A stretch of 64,000 nt of DNA, from positions 16,107,945-16,171,944 of the forward strand of contig NC_087079.1 of assembly GCF_026151205.1 (NCBI RefSeq), read 5' to 3'. Made by a program: the position numbers and the translations under genes. Origin of the DNA: Bolinopsis microptera. Lineage: Eukaryota; Ctenophora; Tentaculata; Lobata; Bolinopsidae. The notes beneath the pieces are model-generated. The model did not search any database and was not told the DNA's origin. It saw nothing but the letters and a program-made list of their open reading frames with translations. Of the stretch, positions 1 through 11,479 are shown in pieces. Numbering within the stretch: the stretch's first letter is position 1; every line of letters begins with the position of its first letter.

Positions 1-84
1 TAAGTAGCTAATTATGGATGTTTGTCTGTTTCTATATTTTATTGTAACAGTAGCTATAGCGGTTATTCTAGTCGCTACTGTAAC

Positions 85-1982
85 TATTGTACCGAGTGGT
101 TCAGGTGGTCCCTATTATTGTACCGAGTGGTTCAGGTGGTCCCTATTATTGTACCGAGTGGTTCAGGTGGTCCCTATTATTGTACCGAGTGGTTCAGGTA
201 GTCCCTATTATTGTACCGAGTGGTTCAGGTAGTCCCTATTATTGTACCGAGTGGTTCAGGTGGTCCCTATTATTGTACCGAGTGGTTCAGGTGGTCCCTA
301 TTATTGTACCGAGTGGTTCAGGTGGTCCCTATTATTGTACCGAGTGGTTCAGGTGGTCCCTATTATTGTACCGAGTGGTTCAGGTGGTCCCTATTATTGT
401 ACCGAGTGGTTCAGGTGGTCCCTATTATTGTACCGAGTGGTTCAGGTGGTCCCTATTATTGTACCGAGTGGTTCAGGTGGTCCCTATTATTGTACCGAGT
501 GGTTCAGGTGGTCCCTATTATTGTACCGAGTGGTTCAGGTGGTCCCTATTATTGTACCGAGTGGTTCAGGTGGTCCCTATTATTGTACCGAGTGGTTCAG
601 GTGGTCCCTATTATTGTACCGAGTGGTTCAGGTGGTCCCTATTATTGTACCGAGTGGTTCAGGTGGTCCCTATTACTGTACCGAGTGGTTCAGGTGGTCC
701 CTATTACTGTACCGAGTGGTTCAGGTGGTCCCTATTATTGTACCGAGTGGTTCAGGTGGTCCCTATTACTGTACCGAGTGGTTCAGGTGGTCCCTATTAT
801 TGTACCGAGTGGTTCAGGTGGTCCCTATTATTGTACCGAGTGGTTCAGGTGGTCCCTATTATTGTACCGAGTGGTTCAGGTGGTCCCTATTATTGTACCG
901 AGTGGTTCAGGTGGTCCCTATTATTGTACCGAGTGGTTCAGGTGGTCCCTATTATTGTACCGAGTGGTTCAGGTGGTCCCTATTATTGTACCGAGTGGTT
1001 CAGGTGGTCCCTATTATTGTACCGAGTGGTTCAGGTGGTCCCTATTATTGTACCGAGTGGTTCAGGTGGTCCCTATTATTGTACCGAGTGGTTCAGGTGG
1101 TCCCTATTATTGTACCGAGTGGTTCAGGTGGTCCCTATTATTGTACCGAGTGGTTCAGGTGGTCCCTATTATTGTACCGAGTGGTTCAGGTGGTCCCTAT
1201 TATTGTACCGAGTGGTTCAGGTGGTCCCTATTATTGTACCGAGTGGTTCAGGTGGTCACTATTATTGTACCGAGTGGTTCAGGTGGTCCCTATTATTGTA
1301 CCGAGTGGTTCAGGTGGTCCCTATTACTGTACCGAGTGGTTCAGGTGGTCCCTATTATTGTACCGAGTGGTTCAGGTGGTCCCTATTATTGTACCGAGTG
1401 GTTCAGGTGGTCCCTATTATTGTACCGAGTGGTTCAGGTGGTCCCTATTATTGTACCGAGTGGTTCAGGTGGTCCCTATTATTGTACCGAGTGGTTCAGG
1501 TGGTCCCTATTATTGTACCGAGTGGTTCAGGTGGTCCCTATTATTGTACCGAGTGGTTCAGGTGGTCCCTATTATTGTACCGAGTGGTTCAGGTGGTCCC
1601 TATTATTGTACCGAGTGGTTCAGGTGGTCACTATTATTGTACCGAGTGGTTCAGGTGGTCCCTATTATTGTACCGAGTGGTTCAGGTGGTCCCTATTACT
1701 GTACCGAGTGGTTCAGGTGGTCCCTATTATTGTACCGAGTGGTTCAGGTGGTCCCTATTATTGTACCGAGTGGTTCAGGTGGTCCCTATTATTGTACCGA
1801 GTGGTTCAGGTGGTCCCTATTATTGTACCGAGTGGTTCAGGTGGTCCCTATTATTGTACCGAGTGGTTCAGGTGGTCCCTATTATTGTACCGAGTGGTTC
1901 AGGTGGTCCCTATTATTGTACCGAGTGGTTCAGGTGGTCCCTATTATTGTACCGAGTGGTTCAGGTGGTCCCTATTATTGTC
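85..1982. repeat. 31-bp minisatellite, about 61 copies
   Basis: Near-identical 31-bp units containing TTGTACCGAGTGG and TTCAGGTGGTCCC run without interruption. Because 31 is not a multiple of 3 and the unit has no stop in any forward frame, all three plus frames stay open for over 600 codons. These long reading frames are repeat artefacts and not genes. Rare variants (GGTCACT at 1258 and 1630; ATTACTG at 1327 and 1699) recur exactly 372 bp apart, so a 12-unit block was duplicated. Confidence 0.97.
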
Positions 1983-2555
1983 TCATCATCATGCTCCGCC
2001 TTATTATCTTACTACACACAAGTTTAGAGCTGTATATTATTAACATGGCACCTGTGTGGTCCCCCCACGTCACTTCACCCCGGCACGAGGCGTCTCTCTG
2101 TCCTCTTCAGTCTTCCTCCCTATTGTTTCACTTAATTACTCTGTTCCTATATTGCAACATCATTAACAGTTCCGATATTTGGGGTCGAAGTTAACTCGCA
2201 TTAAAAGTGCAATTTGAGATATGTTTCCCTCAGATCAGTAATTCGCTTCGTGCTCTGGTAGGATAGAAGTGATGAAGTGTGCTTTTTCTGTGCGTGCTGC
2301 TCATTAGGGTGTTCATTAACACTAGTTTTTAAGGTTTATCGTTTTGTGTTATGTAGCGGTTACATTTCAACTATCTACTTACTTATTCTTACTAACTTAA
2401 TAAGTATTATTTACTATTTAGTAACACCTCTTAGTCGGAATACCGAGGTTGCCATGGTAATATTGCAGACGAATGAGTACTTCGTTGTTCTAGCAAGTTT
2501 CTACTGGACACACAGTAGATTGTTTGTAACTTTGTTGATGCTAGAGAGGACTTGA
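1983..2555. other. No gene seen
   Basis: Unique-looking, moderately AT-rich sequence between two tandem arrays. A 92-codon open frame at 2277-2555 has no recognisable family, no splice context and no signal beyond chance, so it is not called. Confidence 0.5.
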
Positions 2556-2684
2556 GGAGGTGTCACTTGTCACTTGTCATTTGTCACTTGTCACTTGTCA
2601 CTTGTCACTTGTCACTTGTCACTTGTCATTTGTCATTTGTCACTTGTCACTTGTCACTTGTCACTTGTCACTTGTCATTTGTCA
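2556..2684. repeat. 7-bp tandem repeat (TCACTTG)n
   Basis: About 18 copies of TCACTTG with occasional TCATTTG variants. The unit creates overlapping short open frames rich in CHLSLV that are not genes. Confidence 0.95.
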
Positions 2685-3986
2685 TGTTAAACTGTCCCAA
2701 TTTGTTAAAAGGGAGCGGAAATTTGCATGCGTAGTCCTGGGCACTGGAAGGATTACGTTTTCTTTTCGAGAATATTTGGTGCATGTAAATCGAAACCAAT
2801 GTCACGAAGTTTTAATGAGAAGGAACAATAGTTTATTTTGTGACAACTGCTGACTGGCTAACCTGCTAGAAAAACTCATCAACATCTAAAATATCATACA
2901 AACTGCTAGACATATTTAAGCAGCCCTGATGGGCCGAAACACGTCAAATTTCCACGTGAAGCGGACTCCCGGAGGAAAATGATAAAATTTTAGGGTCGGT
3001 AAACTTGGAACATTCCAGCAGTTAAACTATGTTGTCAGTCTAACTTTCAACTGGCGGTTTAACATTGTCTCTACTTAGTAACCAACACCATGTTACCAAG
3101 ACAACAGTTACCAAGACAACATCCAAGTTTAACCTTATTGCTAATTAGCAAGGAACCCCATAACATGCAGCTGCTTTTCAGTATTTACCAGACTTACCTT
3201 CTCTATGTTATATTTACCATGTAGCTATCACTCCACCATTAAGGGGGGTTATTAGTTATTGCGACACTTTATTTTGTATTGGCGTCTCTCCCATCCATTA
3301 GTCTCTGGCTTTAACTGCGTCTCTCCCCCGCATATTGTATACTCTACAGTCCTGGTTATGTAGCAGACTGCAGAACCGTACAGAGCATGCAATATGGTTT
3401 CTTGTGGAGTATGCAAATTGCAATAAGTGTCCTTAAAGAGTCAAGTACTGCACACTGCACGTTTTTTATTTGAAATTCAATTATTCTGATATATATGAGA
3501 ATCAAGCGTTACAATAATTTCAGCAACAGAGGCAACGTATAAGTGCGGCGGTGTGGATCGCACTATTTGCCTTTTCGCGCACGTTTTCGCACTTTAAGCT
3601 GTTTCCTGGCTAAGCAGCTTTAAACCGGACCATAAACGGATATCAAACCGAAACCGAATTTAGCCGTCTCTCCCCTCGTGAATAACCGAAGGAAGGGAAA
3701 AAATCTTGCTACCAAATCATAGCGATATTTTCCAAATAGGAGCTATTTTTGAAGAAATACGACTGCTGAGTAGCAAATTGAAAACTTAATACCAATTATT
3801 TCGTTTTGAGAATCCAGATGGTACACATTTTGGGTAAAAGGACACCACATTTATTTAGTGAGTAGATACACATTCCAATGATTTCAACGAGAGGATTGCA
3901 CAAGTCACAGCTTAAGGAGAATAACATCATCAATCATCATACCATTATGCTGTGAGATAACTTGTATCATTATCAGACTGTATTTA
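2685..3986. other. Intergenic sequence, no gene seen
   Basis: No credible exon or family match. It holds a hammerhead-like string CTGATGGGCCGAAAC near 2926 (rejected below) and short GTTACCAAGACAAC motifs near 3093-3122 that resemble degenerate X-boxes. Confidence 0.4.
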
Positions 3987-4361
3987 AGGGGACATATACA
4001 TACAAAAAGCTTTTATGCCCTGGTCCTGCTGTTAAAAGACACAACAAATTTTGTGTCTTTAAGTATTATAAATTTGGTACGAATTATAAAATCCTTTCAA
4101 TGGCTTCTTGTACGGATTGTAAGTAATGTTCATTAAAAATATCAGCCAAAAAATGTTTAAAATGACTGAAAGATCGGTATTACAGTGACAGACTTCTCAA
4201 AATTTGCAAAACTTTCGAAAAAGAAAATATATATTTTTTAGAAAGTGAGTACTCTCAAAAATAATTTTCAATGTATCAAATCTTATTGTTTTTATGTATA
4301 CTTTCTTAATATGAAGTTAACAGCAGGGCCAGGGCGCTAAAGCTTTTTGTATATGTCCCCT
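3987..4361. mobile_element. 375-bp foldback MITE
   Basis: The two ends are inverted copies of about 46 bp: AGGGGACATATACA...AAAAGCTTT on the left and the reverse complement finishing in TGTATATGTCCCCT on the right, each followed inward by a CCCTGG.CCTGCTGTTAA block. There is no coding capacity and no obvious target-site duplication, so the superfamily is undetermined. Confidence 0.75.
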
Positions 4362-4855
4362 GACTGAGCCGCTTCAAAATAATCATATCTCTTAGTCTTT
4401 TTAGTCGCTTTTTGTTGTTTATGTTAGGGAGCGTTCATATTTTCATAAATTACGTCAGCAAGTTTTTAAGCCAATTTTGAAGACGTCAACTAGGTCCACA
4501 CCAGCAAGGCACAGATTTTGCTAAATTTGCAGCGCACTTTAAGCATTTTGAGGCAAGTGTTAACGGGTGATACTCGTAAAATATCTGTTCCATATATTGG
4601 ACCGTCGACGAGTCCAACTCGGCGCGCGTCCTGGTAGGTTGTAAACCTACAAGGCAAGTGCAGAATCGCACTTTTGGCAAAATTTTGCCGCACTTAAATG
4701 TTGCCTCTGTTCAGCAATGTTTTGATATAAAACTGATGGAAACAATGGTATTGCAATATAAGTTGCATACTTTTTAGCCGGTTGATAACTAAGAAAAATA
4801 AACTTAATTATACAATAATTAATTCGGCTGAACGCAACACATAGCAGGAGCCACA
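4362..4855. other. No gene seen
   Basis: Between two foldback elements. Short overlapping minus-strand frames at 4486-4856 have no family match. A string at 4429-4460 (GAGCGTTCATATTTTC...TTACGTCAG) loosely resembles the end of the TTACGTAATC MITE family found at 6.4, 44 and 46 kb. Confidence 0.35.
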
Positions 4856-5810
4856 TTAACCCATTAGGGACGATAGGGTCGTTTACGACCCACCTTTTCT
4901 AGAGGCTATAGAGGACAAACCATAATACTAAACGCAACGAATCTTTCGCACATATGCTCAAAATTTATTGGGCTACATTATTGACTTTCCAGTCGAGACC
5001 CAATTAATTACTAACAACTAAATAATTAGGCTAATTAGTCGTCATAATTGGAAAATATTTCACTTTACTTCTTGCCTTGATTGGGACATTACAACTTTAT
5101 GTAGGCTTATTTTGTTGAGGACAAAATAGTTGCGGGCAACGATTTCCTTGAGACATATGAAAAGCCCGTGATAATCAGATGTTCACAAACAGAGCTAGAC
5201 GCTGTTTACTAACTGCGGTCGCATACGACCCACTCGTCCGGGTCGCAAACGACCCATCACGGTTTTTCGGCTTTAACTTCTGAAACAAAGACGTTAGGAT
5301 AAAATAAAATAAAAAGCATAAGTTAAAAACATATGGTCAATACTGTGTAACTCTAACCTTTTAAAAATAAAGAATTTGGGTCATTAACGACCCACTCGGC
5401 TCACTTGCTTATTACTACATATGTCCATGTAACTTCTTGAATTCAGCCTAAAGCATGACATCATAAGTTCAAAATCGCCTCTCAGCAAGTGATAATCATC
5501 ATAAACTGCGAAAAATCGGTTAAATGGGTCATTAGCGACCCACTAGGACCACAAAATTGATTAATTAAATATAATGTTGTCAAACTTTTACAAATATTAG
5601 TATAAAAACATGTTATATCTTGGTCATTACTCCTGTACGTTGATTTAACTTTTAAAATCGATCAACTGGGTCAATAACGACCCACTCGGAAGTTGAACCA
5701 CCTCATCAATTATTATCAGTATCATGCTGTTCCACCATCAAGAAAGACACTCGTAGGTCTTAATTCCACGCAAACCACGGGTGGCTGACTACTAGCCCTT
5801 CTGAGATCCA

Positions 5811-5990
5811 GGGCCAACTGAAGGGCCGTCATCACTCATCAAAGAGCTGCGAGAATAACACTACTGCATATGCCTGGAGTTGCGTCCTGACTATAATACT
5901 ATGGTGCGTGGAAATCTGTACCGAAAGGACCGTGGCCGTGCCGCAAAAGAAAAGGAATCGGCCCTCGTTCCTAACTTGCTAGGTAATAGC
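5811..5990 (+). repeat. SINE copy inside the piggyBac-like element
   Basis: Shares an ordered series of blocks with the SINE at 8440-8641: GCCGTCATCACTCA, AGAGCTGCGAGAATAACAC, ATATGCCTGGAGTTGCGTCC (B-box-like), GGAAATCTGTACCGAA, GGACCGTGGCCG and AATCGGC. It is diverged, by roughly 20 percent by eye. Confidence 0.65.
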
Positions 5991-6299
5991 CATGCTGTTG
6001 TTGTTGCTTATTAGATTCTGTTACCTTTTTCGTCAATTTCGAATCTTGGTAAACGACCTGCTACAACCCACCGCTTGAGACCCAGGGTCCCACGGTGATC
6101 AGATCATGTCACTCAAGAAAAATCCCCTGAACGAAGTATACGAGATATCATGTAACCTTGGGTAAATACTGAAAGACGAGTGGTCAAATTGCATATTCTA
6201 ATCCAACATGCCAAGATGTTTTTTTCATTCCTAGAAAGTACGAGAATAACTAAACAACTGCTGCATTCAGATGGCTACATCTACAGCTCTGTGAAGGAG

Positions 6300-6326
6300 G
6301 ACAAGGAAAAAGCCCCCCCCCCCCCC
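6300..6326. repeat. poly-C run
   Basis: A run of about 17 C at 6310-6326 interrupts the centre of the foldback element, with a matching 12-14 G run at 6507-6520 on the same strand. The pair could form a C/G hairpin when the arms fold. Confidence 0.7.
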
Positions 6327-6431
6327 CCATTTGGCTGGCGGTGCTGCAACCTGCAATCTCTCAGACAACTACCTCGTTTTGGGTAACAAACCCCGCAACA
6401 ACGAGGCAGCTTTCAAAACGAAAACAAGTAT

Positions 6432-6571
6432 TACGTAATCGGCCGAGAGGGAGGGGAGTTTCCAAATGATTAAGCTTGTGTAATTTTGACATAATAGCTA
6501 TGTGGTGGGGGGGGGGGGGTGGCGTAAAAATTGTCCAATAAGTGATTACGTAATATATGAACGGCCCCTAA
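6432..6571. mobile_element. MITE of the TTACGTAATC family
   Basis: Contains ATTACGTAATCGG at one side and GTGATTACGTAATATATGAACGGCCCC at the other, with interior blocks TTTCCAAATGATTA and TTTTGACATAATAGCTATGTG shared with the copies at 44355-44512 and 46107-46268. It lies nested in the piggyBac-like element. Confidence 0.75.
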
Positions 6572-7534
6572 GAAGTAAAGAAAGGGAGCTGCGAAGAGAG
6601 TAGATGCAGCCATCTGAAATCTGAATCCAGCAGTTGTATAGGTAGTTCTTTTTGGACGTTCTAGGAATCGGGAAAAGATAGGCATGTTGTTTGCTGTCTC
6701 ACGACATTACGGTCGTGTACTAACAGCTGATAAACTCACCTACCTATCAATCCAACCCATTATTCGTCAGTCATTGGGTGACGTGATCTGCAGATTACCG
6801 TGAGACTCCAGATCTCAGAAGGGCTAGTAGTCAGCCACCCGTGGTTTGCGTGGAATTAAGACCTACGAGTGTCTTTCTTGATGGTAGAACAACATGATAC
6901 TGATAATTAATGTCGTGGTTCAACTTCCGAGTGGGTCGTTATTGACCCAGTTGATCGATTTTAAAATTTAAATCAACGTACAGGAGTAATGACCAAGATA
7001 TAACATGTTTTTATACTAATATTTGTAAAAGTTTGACAACATTATATTTAATTAATCAATTTTGTGGTCTTAGTGGGTCGCTAATGACCCATTTAACCGA
7101 TTTTTCGCAGTTTATGATGATTATCACTTGCTGAGAGGCGATTTTGAACTTATGATGTCATGCTTTAGGCTGAATTCAAGAAGTTACATGGACATATGTA
7201 GTAATAAGCAAGTGAGCCGAGTGGGTCGTTAATGACCCAAATTCTTTATTTTTAAAAAGTTAGAGTCACACAGTATTGACCATATGTTTTTAACTTATGC
7301 TTTTTATTTTATTTTATCCTAACGTCTTTGTTTCAGAAGTTAAAGCCGAAAAACCGTGATGGGTCGTTTGCGACCCGGACGAGTGGGTCGTATGCGACCA
7401 TAGCTGTATCTTTTAAAGTAAACGAGATACAGATTAGCTTTTTTGGATATCTCATTTTTGCTGTAAAGTGACCTAGTGTGTTAAACGGCATCAAAATCGG
7501 CAAACTTTAAAACTCGTCGTCCCTAATGGGTTAA

Positions 7535-8439
7535 CGTTTGGCCGTAATGTACAAGATAAGTCTACCCTAATGTCTTCAGGATTAGTCTACCCTAATGTCT
7601 ACGCTTAGTCTTAGTGGCCAGGCTTCTTGGATACTACCCATCATTATACTCTTCTGTCTGCAGTTTAATTTCACAGTATTTCATGTATTGGTGACGGACT
7701 GTAAATCTTTAAATAGCGGATTTAAATTTCAGCACCGCTGATAATATACTTTACAATCCAGATCTATTTGAGTAAAACTTGTAGTGTACATGATTAGTAA
7801 CGTGAGATTAATCCCGGTCATGTCCTCATCTAAACAAAATGTTTAGTTCTTTTTGTTGTTTAATGAACCTCTCACCACCTGCTCTCTCACCAGCTTGCAC
7901 CAGGCTCTGTTAGTAGTGCTCAGTTATATTAGTGCTCGGTTAGTGCTATTTTAGTAAGGTCTGGTTGAGAGGTAACCAGGTAACCAGGTAACCAGGTAAC
8001 CAGGTAACCAGGTAACCAGGTAACCAGGTAACTCTCACCAGCTTGCACCAGGCTCTGTTAGTAGTGCTCAGTTAGTGCTATTTTAGTAAGGTGTGGTGTG
8101 CTAGGTGTGATGCACTGCGGTTATTTCAATCCTCACACCTTATCAGTTATCTCTCTTGTTATTTTCTCTAGTTCTTTTGATTTCTACATCTTGTGTTATT
8201 TTATCTTGTTCTTATAATTTCTACACCTTGTTATCACACCTACGTTAGTTCTTGTGAACTATTTCTTTTACGACTTCTCTTACACATACTTTTTTTTGTA
8301 ACATAATTTTTTGTGTCCGTTTAATTTGTAACTCTTATTTGTTAGATAAATGCCTGCTTTTAGTATCTCTGGTTAGGTTTCTCAACTATTTGTTACAATG
8401 ATAACGATCTGATTTATTCATTCTCAGTATTGTAATAAA
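7535..8439. repeat. Spacer with 8-bp minisatellite (GGTAACCA)n
   Basis: An eight-unit array of GGTAACCA spans about 7972-8031. It is bracketed by a direct duplication: CTCTCACCAGCTTGCACCAG and the following GCTCTGTTAGTAGTGCTC occur at about 7882 and again at 8033. The remainder shows no gene. Confidence 0.8.
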
Positions 8440-8641
8440 GGGCAGCCGTCACTCACCAAACCATGGTGTAAATGGTAGTGGCTTTCATTAGAGCTGCGAA
8501 AATAACACGAGTGTATATGCCTGGGGTTGCGTCCCGACTAAACTGCAGGGAAATCTGTACCGAACGGACCGTGGCCGAAATGCAATTAGACAGGGAAATC
8601 GGCTCCCGACTGCGGTCGACCAAATTATTATTATTATTATT
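8440..8641 (+). repeat. tRNA-derived SINE
   Basis: A TGGTGTAAATGGTAGTGG stretch near 8464 fits a pol III A-box, and GGGGTTGCGTCCC near 8523 fits a B-box, at tRNA-like spacing. The copy ends in a (TTA)n microsatellite at 8626-8641, as many SINEs do. A second copy lies at 5811-5990, so the unit is dispersed. Confidence 0.7.
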
Positions 8642-8686
8642 TTAATATGTTATCTGACTGCTCCTCTATTATAACAGTAGCTGACA

Positions 8687-9772
8687 ATGATAGACAGAGC
8701 AGAGGAGCCGGTGTGGTTAGTGCTAGCAGGAGTAAACGTGGTGGTAGGAGTAGTAACAATCCTCTTCAACCTCCTCGTCCTACAATACTACAAACCACGT
8801 ACCAAACAACCCACTACCCACTTCCTCTTCTTCCTCCTCGCTCTGAGTGACGTCATGTCGGGGGTCTCAGCTCTGCTGCACTGTGGAGTTCTTATCATCT
8901 ACTATCAGGACTCCAGTACGGATCAGCACCCCACTGATTCCCCTCTCACATCCACTCCTCCCACCACTACTGGGAGCAGCACTGAGACCAGGGAGACTGT
9001 GCTGGGTTGGAGGGCAGTGTTTTGTCTGGTCACCTACTTCGTAACTCAGTTCAGTAAACATCTCTCAGTGTTTATGAACCTGATACTCTCCTTCATCAGG
9101 ACATACCTCGTCATCTCCCCCTCCCACTCTGTAAAGAGACTGGTGGTGACGCTTACTGTGGGGGTTTTCTCTCTTCTCACTGCTCTATTCCTCTGTGTTG
9201 TGCTGGCTTACTTCGTGCAGATTCTCCTCCAGGATCCTGGCGAAAGTATTTATCTTATCTTCTCCATGTGTTTTAACAAGATATTTGAAGCGTACGTAGC
9301 TGTGTTGGAGCACCTTCACACCAGAGTTGATGACAAAGTGATAAACACCATCCTGATAATAGTCCCTTACGTGCTCCCCTCAGCTCTGTGCCTGCTCTGC
9401 TGTTGTGTGTTCGTTTGGAGTCTGTACACTAAACCAGCTCTGTCATGCAGAGTGGAGAAACGAAACAGGCACATTCTGGGCACAGTCCTCATCCTCACCG
9501 TCCTGTTCATAGTGTCCTGCTCGGCTCTGATAGTAGTGTGGGTATATTACGACCTGTACCCGGGGGGTCCTAGTACCCTGAGAACTGCAGCGTATGTTCA
9601 GTACACCTTCTACAACCTCCTCCCCATCCTCAACAGTGCGCTTAACCCTATGGTGCTCATTCTGAGAGGCAAGACTCTCCGTAACTATGTGACGAGTGTC
9701 TGGACGAGGTCTCACTCTGGTCACAGTCACAGTACTAGGACAAAGGGTCCTGACAATTTGCAGGCCAGTTAG
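8687..9772 (+). CDS. Rhodopsin-type G protein-coupled receptor, orphan
   Basis: An intronless 361-residue seven-helix membrane protein. TM1 (about residues 9-33) has N28 in FNLLVL. TM2 contains LALSD with D54. TM3 follows a Cys in FCLVTYF. TM7 holds NSALNPMVL near residues 312-320. These place it in class A. It is divergent: the DRY at the base of TM3 is IRT, and NPxxY is NPMVL. The loop between TM2 and TM3 is unusually long (about 40 residues) and rich in Ser/Thr/Pro. A short basic tail follows TM7. The ligand cannot be inferred. Many invertebrate lineages have expanded single-exon receptors of this kind. A SINE lies immediately upstream, so the promoter is not evident. Confidence 0.85.
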   Translation: MIDRAEEPVWLVLAGVNVVVGVVTILFNLLVLQYYKPRTKQPTTHFLFFLLALSDVMSGVSALLHCGVLIIYYQDSSTDQHPTDSPLTSTPPTTTGSSTETRETVLGWRAVFCLVTYFVTQFSKHLSVFMNLILSFIRTYLVISPSHSVKRLVVTLTVGVFSLLTALFLCVVLAYFVQILLQDPGESIYLIFSMCFNKIFEAYVAVLEHLHTRVDDKVINTILIIVPYVLPSALCLLCCCVFVWSLYTKPALSCRVEKRNRHILGTVLILTVLFIVSCSALIVVWVYYDLYPGGPSTLRTAAYVQYTFYNLLPILNSALNPMVLILRGKTLRNYVTSVWTRSHSGHSHSTRTKGPDNLQAS

Positions 9773-11479
9773 TAGAAGTTAGAAGACAAACTACCCACCT
9801 GTCTGGACCACTACCAGTACCCACAGCTGCCTTACTTTTCTCAACAGCAGCGCAACTGATCGTGTTAAATTAACTCTCAATGTCTGGAAAACTGGTTACC
9901 CTGGTTACTGTATTTAACAGACTGGGTTACCTAAGTTACTGTAGGGCCCTTCCGACAGGTGTAAATTAATTCCTTCTAAGTGTATTTCTCAGCTGTAGTG
10001 TTGCACTCCTAATTACTTAAGCTTATTTTGTTATTCATCTTCTTTAAATGAAACGTTAACAATTAATGTCAAGCGATACTCAAAGTTTCAATAAGTAATA
10101 AATAATCATGCTCTCAAAAACGCTTTAGCGTACCTGTGATTTGTTGTAATATTTTGTAATTTTGTAAAGTTTCATTTCCAATATAAAATCCTGTCTTGAA
10201 TTTACTTTACACTCGGTACTGAAACCAATGACGGCATTGGTCATCTATCAAAAATATAAATTGCTATGGATCATTTAGGCGGACTTCACTCTTTACCCTT
10301 CAAGTTCAACAACTCTAAACCAATGAGAGGGAATAGTTGTCTACAAATATGACAGAGGATACCGCAGATAGCTGCAAATATGACAGGTAGACAGTTGCTA
10401 TCTTCAACCTTGACTCTGACCCAATATAACCTCAGGTACACACAGAGAAGCAGCGTCACGACATGAACAGGACCGGACCACTGGTGACAGGACCTCTTGT
10501 CACCGACACTATTCAAGAGGTTTGCGGCCTTATACACTTTTTCTGTGAATCGACAAGAATTGCGGTCTTATTTCTAGAGTCTTCTCTCTTTGGTCGACTT
10601 TTAGGCCAAACAATCGGCGATAATGTAAGAAAAAAAAGAGGCGATATTTAGCATACCCTTTCACGCCGCACTGCATCATTTCTAGTTTAAATAGAAACGA
10701 AGTATAACCAATAAACCTGGGGCAAAATGACATTTATTTGAAATTTAATTGAAAATATGACACTCAAATATGACATTTCAAAGATGACATTTCAAAAACG
10801 ACATTTTATCAAAAGAATTAAATAAAAAGAATTTGCCATATTTTGAACTACAGCCATTATACATTATATGTATCTATTTGAAAATATGACATTTAAGAAT
10901 GAATTTTAAGAATGAAATTCAAAGATGACATGTAGAAATGGTATTTAAAAATGACATTTAATTGAAAATAAAAGAAATGAATAAAAATATTTTCCAAATT
11001 TTTAACTACAGCTATTATATTTGTCCCGATGAATTTTCTAGTGTGTTTTTATACAGAATGCAGACTGTAAAAAACTTGCTCGTGGTAAGCACTTCCCCGA
11101 TCCCCTAAAAACAACCGAGTATGATACCTTATATTTACTATATTATTGCTAGCTATCTGCTATATTATAGCTATCTGCTATATTATCATAATAGGCTATC
11201 CAACATAGGCATGTAGCCGTGTAATTGTCTGTCCTATAAGTACCCTCTCAATGTTTGTGAGTCCTCTTCAATAATCAGAAATGTGTAAATAGTTTAACCA
11301 ACGACATGTTGTCCAGTAAAGCCCAAATCCTCCGCATAACATCCACCCACTTACTTTAACAGCCTTGTTTAATAATCTAGTATACCAGGTAAATTATATA
11401 ACGATACAATAACAAACTCACAGGAATTAACAAAACCCAGTGTAGTAAGTGTACCAACACTTACAGGATAGATTTTCAG
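9773..11479. other. Spacer upstream of the cyclase-like gene
   Basis: AT-rich. About 10738-10990 is an irregular repeat of AATATGACATTT / AAAGATGACATTT. A possible short first exon (ATG at 10463, 19 codons, ending CAAGAG|GTTTGC) would join in phase to the exon at 11480, but it has no other support. No cyclase catalytic exons were found here. Confidence 0.4.

Larger units (their letters stand above)
4860..7530. mobile_element. piggyBac-like non-autonomous foldback element
   Basis: Both ends are flanked by TTAA (4856-4859 and 7531-7534). The element starts CCCATTAGGGACGA and ends with its exact reverse complement, TCGTCCCTAATGGG. TTAA duplication with CCC...GGG ends is the hallmark of the piggyBac superfamily. 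Inside, long inverted arms (about 5210-5806 and 6807-7395) carry matching arrays of the near-palindrome TGGGTCGTTAACGACCCA, with cores at 4876, 5240, 5378, 5526 and 5668 on the left and mirrored on the right. No transposase is present. The centre holds a SINE copy and a second MITE. It was presumably moved in trans by an autonomous relative (inference). Confidence 0.85.

Noticed and set aside
87-2194. Three overlapping 610-650-codon open frames
   Set aside because: All are readings of one 31-bp minisatellite in three frames; no start context, splice site or family supports a gene.
2926-2945. Hammerhead ribozyme-like CTGATG...GAAAC string
   Set aside because: The conserved A after CTGATG is missing, stem II is only GGCC, and no matching stem I/III cleavage site follows.
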